NCBI RefSeq assembly: GCF_037975245.1
Contig: NC_092582.1
Span: forward strand, 21,354,577 to 21,414,576
Direction of reading: 5' to 3'
Length of the DNA stretch: 60,000 bases
Source of the DNA: Apostichopus japonicus
Taxonomy: Eukaryota; Echinodermata; Holothuroidea; Aspidochirotida; Stichopodidae
Under the pieces are notes generated by a model. The model ran no database searches and had not been told where the DNA came from. It worked only from the letters and a program-made list of their open reading frames with translations. Positions 1 to 12,900 of the stretch are shown piece after piece (positions within the stretch are counted from its first letter, which is position 1; every line of letters starts with the position of its first letter). The position numbers and the translations under genes are program-made.

Positions 1-2810
1 TCACTACATAACCAGATATAAAATTTTGCATGTGTGGTTGAACCTTCTAAGTAGCATCTATGCACAAAAGTCTAAGATTAGCTCAAGGTCCTTCTCTAGA
101 TATAACATTACTTTTAATCTCTTGTCTATATGATATCATTATAATTATAATTCTCTGACAAAAGATTTCCTACCTCTCTGGTGGTTTCTATAATCAATAT
201 GTTATTTCAATGTTAAATTAGGTATAAATTGTTGCAATATGATTTTTTTCCCTCTCAAGTCATGGATATTTACATGCAGCGATAGATATGATTATGATTG
301 TCCAAGTAAAGCTGCTTTCTGGTTCTCTTACAACAAGGGCAGCTATGAATGCTTTGGCATGATATAAAACTATTTGAAATAAAAGTCATCCAAAATGTTA
401 CTAATTGTGACTATGATTGGTTAAATGAGATAATGAAAGTTAGTGGGTGATCTACCGTGTAACCGCAAACAAGAAATAAAATCTGTCGTACCTGATAAGA
501 CTGAAAGACTTCTAGCAATGTTAAACTTCTTAATGTACTAAATAGAAAACTTTAAGCAAAACAAAATTATTTGGCAACAATTACAATCAAAGTATAAAAG
601 CCCTCTGCTTATAAATGCCACTGAAACATATTATTGATGAATGGCTGATCAGATTGAGAGGCAGGCCACACAAACTGGTTTTGATTGGAGAATTAAAAAA
701 TTTCAGAGCAATTCTCACTTAAAAATCAATGCACTACACCTTTTTTCACAATGGCTACCCTACAAGCAACTGTGTTTGAAAGGAGAGAAAGAACACCCAA
801 TACAACTTATTAGAAGCTATCTGCTTGTTTTAAAAAACTTTACACCATAAGTAAAGTGTTGACCTTCCTGGACCTCATGTGTAACATTCTAGCCAAGCAT
901 TACTACTAAACTTACACCAGTATCTTACGGACATATTTAAACCCAACGGTTAGTAGCTTACAACTAACTTGGACTCTTATCAATGTTGAGATGGTGGCTG
1001 AACACCAACTTATATGAAGCCGCCTTCATTTAATGAGCATTCAGAGGCAGGTGTGTAATGTCTCCACCTATTCCAGCTCCTGAGACCACCACATAACATC
1101 CCTGCTGATGAACAAGAGTGCTCCTCAGCATATAATCATTTTCTCAAATACTGGCAAAGATGCAGTCACCATTGCTGTGCAGTCTTGGTGAACAGTTATT
1201 CTGAAACCACCAGTGAAAGAACAAATCCCACTTCTCAATTTGCAAATCAGAAAAGCCAAATGCACTGAAAACACCTCTCAACAACACAACACAGCAGTGA
1301 GTGTGAATAGGTCAAGACAATCTGGTTCCTGGTGACATTTTCACCCTGGCAATGGTTTCTATAAAACAGCTTAACCATTACTTGTTATGCTCAAACTAAA
1401 AGCAAGTTAATACCTGCCCTTGTACTATTTAAAGAAATGTAGATAATATAATTATACCATTCTGTATTTAATGGCCTAAAATGAGGTTTTATTTGATTTT
1501 TAACTGAAATAATTCATTAGAAAAGTCATACTAATAGAGTAATGGAGTTACAAATAGAGTCCATTCATATTTATATTAAAAGGTGAATAACAAATATGAG
1601 CTGGGATTTGATAATGTGATATGGAAACAACTAGTTCTTAACATATGGCAGAGCACACAGCTTCATGATGATTATGCTCTAGAAAGGATATTTGTAGAAA
1701 GAGAAATACTAAACACTCACACAACTTCAGAAGTCAGATTTTTGTTACCCTTTACCTGTTACACTAATCATTTACAATTAATCTTCTTCGAGATCAACCT
1801 TAGCAGATGCATTAATGGCCGAATAAATAGATGCAGATTTAACTAGTTTCATTATAACCAATTAATGTATTATTCAGACACCCAAACCTCATTCTACAAT
1901 TACTATTAAATCAAGTCGTATATTTCTTGCACAGAGGCCTATGTCGATTTGTTTACAGATATATGACAATATTCATATTTAAGTACACTTCATGAGCAAC
2001 CTAACATTTGACAGGTACTGTACCTGCTGGTATGTAGCAGAGAAGTGTTGCCTGGTGTGATGCTTCTGGTGTGATGCTTCAAGTACTGATGATGCTGTCA
2101 AGTTACCTCAGCTGCCATCCGTGGTCTTGCACCTTCTCACACCGCAGCATATCATTATCCGTGTAATTTGTGCCAGGTGTCTCTTGCTGACATTGTGTTA
2201 GTTCATTTTATGCAATGGTTGTATTATGGGGCACAAAAGTTTTAATTTGTGTTTTATTTCACACTGTTGTGGTAGACAAATTAAAAATCCACAGCTGCGC
2301 ATCATAGCTCTGTCAACATATCACGATGATCCCCAAAGGACTTGCTGACTCTGAGAATTTCCTGAGTTGTAAGGCTCATTCTTTTATTGCTGTGAATTTT
2401 TAAACAAAAATAACTTCATTATATGCACCATTTTCCTTGACATGACAATAAATATATAATAGACACACACAATAAAAAAGACTAAGATTACAAACACATC
2501 AAACTTAGACAAGATAAAGTGGTTTATTAAGAATCCTCTTGTAACACGTATCCTATTGGAAAGACGCGCCTTTCCTTGGAACTTACACTTTCTACCGATC
2601 TATTCTTTACTGAAAAGTCACGACCTTCATTATTTGTTTTCATCACTCATATTGTTTACATCATGTAAACATTTCATGCGGGACCCCTTTTACTTCTTGG
2701 ACTTTTGCTGTGAATAGTCAAGAGGCTGTCTTAATTGTAATTTGGGTGAGTTGGGTGAGTTAATGACTAAGCATTATTTAGATCCCTAATAATACTTACT
2801 ACCCATATCA
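1..2810. other. No gene recognised
   Basis: AT-rich sequence with many stops in all frames. The small open frames at 641-850 and 1,583-1,846 show no domain, codon bias or splice context. The missing terminal EPB41L4A exon(s) should lie below 3,635, here or left of the window. Confidence 0.6.
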
Positions 2811-3232
2811 CCAAAATACCCTTTGGTCTCACCAATGCTCCTGTAGCCTACCAATGTTAGATGAAGAGACTCATTGCAGATTACAACCACAAGATATGTG
2901 ATGTATTTACAGTAAAACCTTAGGTGAACATGACAAAAACACCTGTCATATTCTTCAACGAATCCAGCAGCATAGTATAACAAGCTAAAACCATTGACAT
3001 GTGTCTTATTTCAGAGAGAGAGACACAATTCCTGGGAACGATTGTGTCTGAGACAGCTTACAGAGGAGATCGTAAAGACATGGAAGCTCTATTTGCCCCT
3101 CAAGTCCAAGACTCCCAAAATAGTTGGCGCCCTCAGAAACTACTTGGAATGACTGGCTACTACTGGCGATACTTTAAAAATTATTCCAAATGGGCAATGC
3201 CCCTGTTTGCCCTGTTGTATGCCCAAAATTAA
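2811..3232 (+). mobile_element. Decayed Ty3/gypsy-type retrotransposon fragment (reverse transcriptase)
   Basis: The plus-strand frame reads PFGLTNAPVAYQ followed by a stop; later comes EHDKNTCHILQR, then in another frame FLGTIVSE and LLGMTGYYWRYFKNYSK. These are fingers/palm landmarks of gypsy-type reverse transcriptases. The YVDD-type catalytic motif is not recognisable, and stops and frame changes interrupt the frame. No LTRs are visible. It is a relic without coding capacity. Confidence 0.75.
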
Positions 3233-3634
3233 TCAACAAGTAGTGAGAAACAGATAGACAGTCATCAAAGTATTTTCAGCTCCTTAATAGATGATTTGTC
3301 TACAACATGGCATATATGCAGATATCAGCCTACCATGCATCTTACACACAGATGAAGTCACAAGATAGTCTGGGTGCTGTGCTTTACTGATAGTATGGGC
3401 ACACATGAAACTACAATCATTGTGTCATGAGGATATATTTAATGCCTCGCCCTCCCTAACACATAAAGTGTAGCCAGGAGGTACAGAGGCATACACCTTG
3501 TTCCATATGAAGTCATAGGATACTTTTGCAGTTTTGATTAATGTGATTATTATTTATGATAATGTTAGTACAATCTTTATGTTGTTTCCGATACCTATAA
3601 GCCTGTCTTTAGGATGAGCAGAGGCAGCACTCAC

Positions 3635-3976
3635 CTGAGGACATTGACTGGAATATCCTGATCCTCCTCTAGTTTATGTCTTTGTGGAGGCTCTTTCCTG
3701 TTGACTGTTGGCTGTCCAAGCTTTACTAGTTCCTGCTGGAGTTCCTGCATGGCTAAGAGACCCTGTTCAGAGAGTCCACTCTGACTGTGTCTCCTTGATC
3801 TGCGTGTCGCTGTGTCCTCAACATCCTCGTTAAGCCAATTCCTCAACTTCACTTCACCATTCTGATGTGGCTGATCTTCTACAGCTTGATAATGTGAGAG
3901 TTCCATATTAGCAGGTGATCTCTTCATATGGGATTGAACAAGGTCTGACTGGTTAGTGTATGTTGTTGCACTGTCC
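3635..3976 (-). CDS. EPB41L4A: EPB41L4A exon 16 (long tail exon, not terminal)
   Basis: 342 bp, open throughout, encoding a polar tail with [20 protein letters not shown] and a Gln/Leu helix [13 protein letters not shown]. Acceptor CTCCTTAAAG, donor CTCAG|GTGAGT. The donor shows a further exon exists, but I could not recognise it in 1-3,600. Confidence 0.82.
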
Positions 3977-6900
3977 CTTTAAGGAGAGAAGAACATCCTT
4001 ATCACTACTAAGGCTTTGCTTTGAGAATATTGCTACTGCAAAGAATATTGTCTCAACATGAAGACATTTGCTTACAAAGGAAATTTACCCATTGTACCTT
4101 AAAGTATCAAATAAACGTTAGATAATGTAAATGACATGGTGAGAGATAGAGAGTTAAAGACAACCATGAGGCAACAGTCAAATCAAGTTTATTCCAAAAC
4201 AAGAAAGAAATGTAGAATGGATCAATCAGGTAGAGTCCATTATCAAATGCAAATGTTTCCTCTACAACGTGTTAAAGACCCAGTTTGCATACTAGTACTT
4301 CTATTTCAAAGTTGCAGCTACTACATTTGCCTTGTGTTTTGTTACAGTAGTATTCTATGTAGCATTACATAAATGGTGGCTATTGTGCAACAGTCGTATC
4401 ACAGTATTCATTGTAGAGTGCTTAGCAGTGAACTGATTTTCTTGGTCTTGCTATGTCACACAGTGTTACACAACTATTCTGGAGTTGCAATTCAATCTAA
4501 GCCTAAATTTGAAATCCACAATTTCTAACCTTTCTTTTCAATACTAAGGTTGTAATACAAAATATTCCCAAAAATTCAACTAATATGTATTATGAATAAA
4601 CCCCCAGATTCCTTTTCCCCAGGGTGGCTGATTAAGAATGAACTTACTCGTAGCTGCTCCTTCTTCGAAGATACCGTTTGTTAGGACTCATTTGGACGGC
4701 CACACCATTTTCAACTCTGACAAAGGAATAGGGAGAAGATCATGTAAGAAAGAAGGCTACACCAGTATCACAACTCACCAAGTAGTTACTAATTGCCACA
4801 AAAAAAAATAGAAAAAAGAAGTGATTCCTTGCCATACATTGATTCCTTGCCATACTTTATATATAACACATATGATTAATGTTTAGTGGCAGCGACAAGG
4901 GAGGAGGGAGTGGGGGTATGAGTGAGAGCATTTGCCCCCAATCATGATTCCTCCCCCTCCCCCAGTCAACTTAAGTGAAACAAAACTTAATGTTTAAATT
5001 TCTTACATTATGGTAACATTGGGCTAACAAAATGTTAAACCTTCCGAACCACCCACTGGGGCTTTGAAATACATTACAATGTTACTGGAATCTCTGGAAT
5101 TAATTTCTGTGCTAATGGTAAAATACAAGGGAATTGTGTGAAAACACTGCAGTTTTTGGAGTCGGAATACCTTCCACATGATCAAAATCGAATATGCATT
5201 TAAGTCACTTTGAGAGAATAGAAATATCTCAAAAACCCAACATTCGGAAGGCTTTGCTGGTGGGGACCAGGGCTTTGAAATAAAGCCCAAAGAAGTCAAA
5301 TCTTCTGTCTTTTATATGTACTTTGTGCTTGAAACTCCCAATCACTATCGCCAGGGAGCTGTTACCAGCATTAAGAGTACAGTCTACAGGGCTTAAAATA
5401 GTAGGCCTACTGTCAACAAGCTGTAACCAACATTATAAGTACAGTCTACAGGGCTTATAATAATAGGCCTACTATTACCAAGCTGTTACCAGCAATAACA
5501 GTACAATCTACATGGCTTATAATAATAGGCCTACTATCACCAAGCTGTTACCAGCAATAACAGTACAATCTACATGGCTTATAATAATAGGCCTACTATC
5601 ACCAAGCTGTTACCAGCAATAACAGTACAATCTACATGGCTTATAATAATAGGCCTACTATCACCAAGCTGTTACCAGCAATAACAGTACAATCTACATG
5701 GCTTATCATAATAGGCCTACTATCACCAAGCTGTTACCAGCAATAACAGTACAATCTACATGGCTTATAATAATAGGCCTACTATTACCAAGCTGTTACC
5801 AGCAATAACAGTACAATCTACATGGCTTATAATAATAGGCCTACTATCACCAAACTGTTACCAGCAATAACAGTACAATCTACATGTCTTATAATAATAG
5901 GCCTACTATCACCAAGCTGTTACCAGCAATAACAGTACAATCTACATGGCTTATAATAATAGGCCTACTATCACCAAGCTGTTACCAGCAATAACAGTAC
6001 AATCTACATGGCTTATAATAATAGGCCTACTATCACCAAGCTGTTACCAGCAAGTCTAAATGGCTTATAATGGTGTGGCATTAGTGTTTTGACCAACAAA
6101 CTTTTCCAGTTTTACTTTACATTTTTTGATTCTTTGTCTCCTTCTTTCCTAATGTTTTCCCTTTAATCTGAGAGGTGTAAACAGTAACAAAGTGAAAGAA
6201 GTAAGGTATGATTTGTAATTGTGGACCTCGCTTGTTCAAAAGTACATGGAATTAACTGATCCTCTTGTACAGGAAATTTCAGTTCCTCAGGGCATTAAAA
6301 TTAGATTCTCCATTGCAGTAGAGGAAAAATCTTGTGTGTAGCAAAGGTCATCTCTATGCATACCAGTTTTTAAATTACACATTTGACTTACATGACATTG
6401 ATGTATGATATGTCCTGCAGTTGATTGGGAGTTAACCCTCTTGTATCTACTAAACCTTTCTTTATGTTTTCTTGTAACACCAATGAGGCCTCCAGGTCTT
6501 CAATTCGCCTGCAACAAAATAAATTGATTAAGTAATCAGCACACAAGACACCATTCTATAATGTAGCATTAAAGTAAATCAGTAGTACCACTGAGCCAAG
6601 ATGAACACAACATTTATCATCACATATTTACATTTATATTGTAGTAATATTGGATAAAGGCCAGGCCCTGTTAACAAAAATGAACAATCGCCTATTTAGA
6701 TGTTTTTAAGGCAAACCAGATGCAAAATCTTGGGGGACCAGGGTTGAAAATCGCCTGGCACCTGCTTAATGTACCACTTGCAAGTGTACCACATTGAGTA
6801 GAAGAAGCCTGTTGTCTGTGGTAGTATGCTGAATACATGAAGAGTTTCCATCTCGGTCTTCAGCTGCCAATGTGAATGCTGTTTGTCATATCTCAACGCT

Positions 6901-9900
6901 TTTTACTGGACCACTTAGATTGAAGTATGTTGTTTATTCTGGCTATACCCCTTCATCCTATAGTGTGTCACATTCATATAAGAATATTCATGTAGCATCA
7001 TTGAAACCTGACTGCAGTTTTGCTGTCTGCTTCCTTCTTTGCTTTTGAAGGAAAAGGATTTTACTAGTCACAAAGATACATTTGATTGGGTCTGGTAGTT
7101 TCCTAAACAGGGACACAGTTCTTTGTGTATGACTGCCACTCCCATGTTAGTACATAAGTAGTTTGGAGCACAAAGCCATGTATTTGTAAACAACAAAAAT
7201 ATTTTATCACATTTTTGTGAAAGATTACACATATTGGACTTAGCACTATGATTGACAGTTGTCCCAGTTTGAATGTGTTGTATTGGCAGACATACACAAG
7301 TTCTAATGAAAACAAATGACTCCTAACAAATCTTTGAAATCACTTACAAGTCAACAGGTCATCCTTCTTGAACTACTTACATGAACTAAACTACTTATGG
7401 CTGACAAAAGCTAATGTCCTGTCCACAAAGACGTGCTTCAATAAATAAATATCCTTACCTGGAATGGCTCTTCCTCTTACTGTAATCAGTCTCTGCTTCA
7501 CTGCCACTAGTATCACCTCCTCTACTCCTGAAAATAAAGTATCAAAGATTGAAAGAGTTCTTGTTTGACATCACTGATTTGAACTACAGACCTCATTTAA
7601 AGATGTTTAGTCAGTCTTTTTCATAACTCAAAATGATAATCGTTCTTAAATTGTAAGAAATCATATTTGCTTGGCAACTGAATGATAACTAAAAAGACTT
7701 ACTTCTTTCTTCTCCTTCTCCTGACCACATCCTTGTTATTATCTGTTAATTCTGTCAAAGAAACATTGCGCCTGTAAAAAAACAAATTTAGAACAGTGGA
7801 CCATGTGTTATAGTTCATATCACCTAATTTATCAAATGTTAAGCTTTTAGCTAAATTTTCACTACTTTCCTTCGGTAGTCTGGGGGATCTCAAGAATGTA
7901 GTTTTGATGACCTGGTCATGAATGGAACTGACTACCTACATAATTAAATATAATGCATTAATGTACACTACTATACCAATACCTAGATGCACTGGTTTTC
8001 CTGTTCACAGACCCTAATCAACCGATGCAATGTATTTTAGATGCACTGGTTTTCCTGTTCACAGACCGTGATCAACCTACAGTATGCAATGTACTTTAGA
8101 TGCATTGGTTTTCCTGTTCACAGGCCCTAATCAACCTATGCAATGTATTTTAGATGCACTGGTTTTCCTGTTCACAGACCCTGATCAACCTACAGTATGC
8201 AATGTACTTTAGATGCATTGTTTTTCCTGTTCACAGGCCCTAATTAACCTATGCAATGTACTTTAGATGCATTGGTTTTCCTGTTCACAGGCCCTAATTA
8301 ACCTATGCAATGTACTTTAGATGTATTGGTTTTCCTGTTCACAGACCCTCATCAACCTATGCCATGTACTTAAGATGCATTGGTTTTCCATCTGTAGATG
8401 GTACTGTACATCCATTTCAGTTAATAGACCATGGATGTGCCATTCTGGAATTGACAATCAAACCTTATTTTAGTATTCACCTGTATCTCCTAGCAAAGCC
8501 CGTTTCACTTTCATCACCAGATCTATCACTATGGTACCTTCTCCTGCTGTTCCCTGGTGATGATGCCCTCGATTGAGGTTTTCGTTTTTTTGACCGGTAG
8601 CTGTCATATAGATCTTCTGATGGAGAATACAACCCCCTGCGTGGAAGAAATTCAACTGTGTGATGGCTATACTGACTGGATATAGGGTTAGATACAGGAG
8701 GATGAATGGGTTAATGCACAATCCTTACTACAATTTAACACTGCATAAATGTCCTTCCATGTTGACATAGCTACATATATCTACATTGGGTCAATTCAAA
8801 ATTACCTAAAACACTGTACACCCTCCAAAAAAAATAGGAAAGGCCTTTTAAGTGGAGATACTGTTTGAAAATCACACTTCCTAAATAATGTTGCATTACA
8901 AGCTTACTCCACAGGTCGAATTTTGTTTTGGCTTACAAAAGAGGAACATGGTTTAAACATTCTTGTGTAAGTTGCATTCACTTCCTACCTGGAGATAGCG
9001 ACAGCTTGTTGTCAGAAGTTCTCAGAAAATTGAACTTGACATTGGTGTTGTAGTTGCATACTGACAAGGAAATCTTTTGTATTGCTTTATTAACCACTGC
9101 ATTGTTCAACCTTGAAGAGGGTTCCCAACTTAACCTTCAAGATTGTAGTTAACAATGTACTATCTAGCTTTCTGCTCTGGATGAAAATACAGATATCTTT
9201 CAAATTACGTTCTGGATTTGAAAGTCAAATTGCATTGTTCATGTTTCTTCATTTGTAGATCAAATGTGAACAGACCTGCCAACTTTTCAAATTTTTTGCT
9301 ACAGAGTTTCGTATGTCATTAAAGGTCTATCGACACCTGTGAACAACTTTGTTCTAATCCTTCTAATAGACATTAGAAATCATGAAAATAGCTACAACTC
9401 CCATCAAAATCCATCAAAGATTGATAATTTTTTTCTTAATTCTAGTTTTATTTATGACTAATTAGCTAATTATGCACATTGATGAAAAGAGGAACATCAC
9501 ATTATTCAAATGATATATGTGGGCTTGTAATTAGGGGTTAACTTATTAATGCCTAAAATAAGAAATTTTGAAGAGCGCAACACTTCACGTCATAGTTTGC
9601 ACATATTTATGAATTTCCCAGATTTATCAAAGCTTCAAATGTGTAAACCTTGGTAAAGAAAGGATCCTTTCAAAAAAATTCAACAGATTTTGAATGAGAA
9701 TATCACGTAAAGCAAATATTCTGAATATGGGGCAAATTGGCTAGGTGTCCATAGCACTTTATGATGGTAATGCAGATAGTTTCATGTGTTTTGTCATGTG
9801 TGTTGTTAGGGAGTGATATTTAGCATTGCTGTAATATGATAAACAATAGCAAAACATATTGCCTGATCAGAACAATAACCAACCCTTGAGAACGGCTCAC

Positions 9901-12900
9901 ATCTGCCCAAGGTAAGGATCTAGTGCTAACAGCTGATGTAGGGCTTTCACGTCCATACCTAAAGAAAGGAAGAAAATAGTCATTGTAAAATGAACAAAAG
10001 TAGAAACATATCAATAAAAGAGTTAACATGTGCACCCCATCAAGACGGTCTATGCCTGAATTTAAGGTAACCGCTTAGCAAAGATACATTATTGATGATA
10101 GCAGGACACAGTGGTCAGCTAAAACAGTTTTCCTGAGAAAATATCTTTAAGTTTCACTTTAACAAATTTTCCAGTAGTTTGTTGATGGTAGGTACTGTCA
10201 AATCCCTAATTGCATTCTCTATGTTACTTGCCTGACAAGGGCATCTTCTCTGTTGACAGATTGAGTCTCTCTAAAGATGACAGCTTCAGATTCACTCCCT
10301 GACGAAAACCGACGTGAGAATCTTTTACTCTGTGTCCTCTCCACCTTAGGCTGTTTCCTCCTGAGACTTGAAGACAACTCAAGAGCCTCTTTCTTAGTTC
10401 TTCCACTGCAAAAATTAATAATAATAATGGAGAACATGTTCAAAATACAAAAGTTTTACTTGATAATGTGAGAATAAGAGAGAACAGAGACACTATCCCA
10501 ATGAGTAAGAAATGCCTACAGCAAAGGCAGGGTCAGATCGACTTGCGCTTTTCAGAACTTTTGTTTATCAACAAATTACAATAAACCTATACCTAACCTA
10601 TACAATAAACCTATACAATAAACCTATAACCTATACAATATACTTATACCTATACTTAAACCTATCCTTTTGCATGCAACATAATTAAATGAAGGTATAC
10701 CTGTGACGGAATGATGTTGAATGAAAGGAAGGGAGACGGAAAAATGCATGCTGCTCCACACAGCAGGTCCAAAGCTGCCTACATGCCTCGTTGCTCTCTA
10801 GTTGAAATGAGTATTCGTTGTCACCACCCTGAGGAAATGAGTGATAAACACAATCAAGGTAATCATTTGTACGATAGGCCATATCATATTTCTTTCACAC
10901 CATGATGTATCAAGGTCAAGAGTTGTATGTGATGAATGTTGAAGCCTTATCAATCATACCTACACTTTATTCGTCATTGCCAAACCAAGCAATAAAATTG
11001 CTCAATCTTTCAAAACATTGCATGATTTATAACCAACAAGCCTGTCTCCAATTTTATTTCATGTACATCGTTAAATCAAACCAGAATACTGACAATAATC
11101 TGTGATTTAGAGGAAACTGAACCACAAGATGTGGTCACATGACAACAGTTTGACATCTACGACACATACTTGGCTATGGTTCTCATGGCAAGTAAAATAG
11201 CTTAATGGTACTTACCGATCTTCTCTGAACGGCAAGCACAAACTTTGTTTCTTCAAAATGCACTCTTGAAATTTTGGGCCTGGATATGAGGAAGTAATGT
11301 GTTCAGTTAATATCTCATTTGACACTTAAAATGTCTCACTACCTCTCACAGTCCTGGTCTCTATTAATGCTGCATTAATACTCACATATTGTACTGAGTC
11401 AAGTGGCAACCATAGAAGGAAAAGAACAGAAGCAACATTTTGTTGAGAAAGCAAGAATACATAATTTCAAGATTGTAAGCCTTGGACTTCCAGTATAAAC
11501 AACAACTAAACTAGTTTGAGTATGAGGAGCATCCACATTGGTAAGTAGGTCTTGAGACACCAACATGGTTGTAACAATTTCACATCAAGATAATACATCC
11601 TTCTGGTAATACATAGGAAACATTTATCTTTAACCTTTGACTCTGGTCAAGTTATCCTTTGTGAGGTAGTTATTCAGTCACTTACATCTCCACATCTTCC
11701 CCTCTGTTGACCTTTATTGACCTTGGACTCAGAAACAAAATGTTACTTGCACTCAATACCCACATGGGCATCCACAGGTTAAGTATGAAGTCCTTTCAAA
11801 TTGGTGCTCCTGTTTTCGATGCTGGATGATAACCAATACCCACTCTTTGCAAATACTGATAGTAATGGTGATGTGTCAAGCTAAACTTTAAACTTGGTAA
11901 CACAGGATTGGACAGAAGGAGGATTTACAATTTTATGAAGATGGATTTGGAACAAATTTCATGCATTTTGACCCCAAATAACTCCTTACCAACCAAATGA
12001 CTGTCTACAACTTTAATTCAGATCAGACTGAATACCTGCAAGGAGCTTTTAAATTATTTGATGTTTGAGGATGAATTGTTCCCAATGATACATGACTTAA
12101 ATTCTGCATGACATCTTTTAAAGCACCAGATACAGAAAATAATTTTGAAAAGGCAAGGTAACCTCTCAACTGATAGACAGATAGACCATATCCCACATGA
12201 TTGTATTGTCCTGTTACTTTGTATTTAATTGTATTCACTAAAGCATCATCCAACATGCATTTCATGATTCACACCAAGCCTGAAGGAATGCTGAGCCCAC
12301 ACACTACTCAGACTGAACAAATCCAACTCAACTTTATCAACATGGCCCAGTTTACCATAGTTCAGAAGATCCATGTTCTTACAACTGATCTCTGTGCACT
12401 GAGATAATGATGAGGGCACACAACATCTATTTTCTGCAAACAACCAACTAAATCCTTAAGCAAAATAGTTTCCCTTTGATTGGTGAGATTTGTTAATACT
12501 GTGCAGCAAGTCTACTTAAGAACTACAGCACACTGCCGAACAGGAAAACGCTGTTACATGTTCAGTTTTCCACAGGGAAGCTGAAAACTGGCAATATTGT
12601 GATCAGCCGTACTCTTAAGCGCACACACCGCTCTACTACCCAAGATTTTCTATGTACAGACAGTAGAGGTGAGCTGGATTGTGATCAGTTGGGGAGTATG
12701 CTGCCAGATTGACATAAGCCTTGATCTACACTGCTCTTTGTTTGGTGTGATGGGTACAGCATATGATATGAGGTAGCAGTCACTTACCAGAAATAATGCG
12801 CTATACTTGACTTGTTATGATAAATGCTGATTCCAGTAGGAGTAAGACCAAGGTAGTATAGCTTATGATGTGAGGTAGCAATTAACTTACCAGAAATAAT

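Noticed and set aside
1021-1080. Terminal EPB41L4A exon candidate on minus strand
   Set aside because: A CTCAG acceptor and a short in-phase frame exist, but the peptide shows no similarity to the family C-terminus and such short frames are expected by chance.
8310-8576. 88-codon plus-strand frame
   Set aside because: Lies in the 54-bp minisatellite and antisense to real exon 11.
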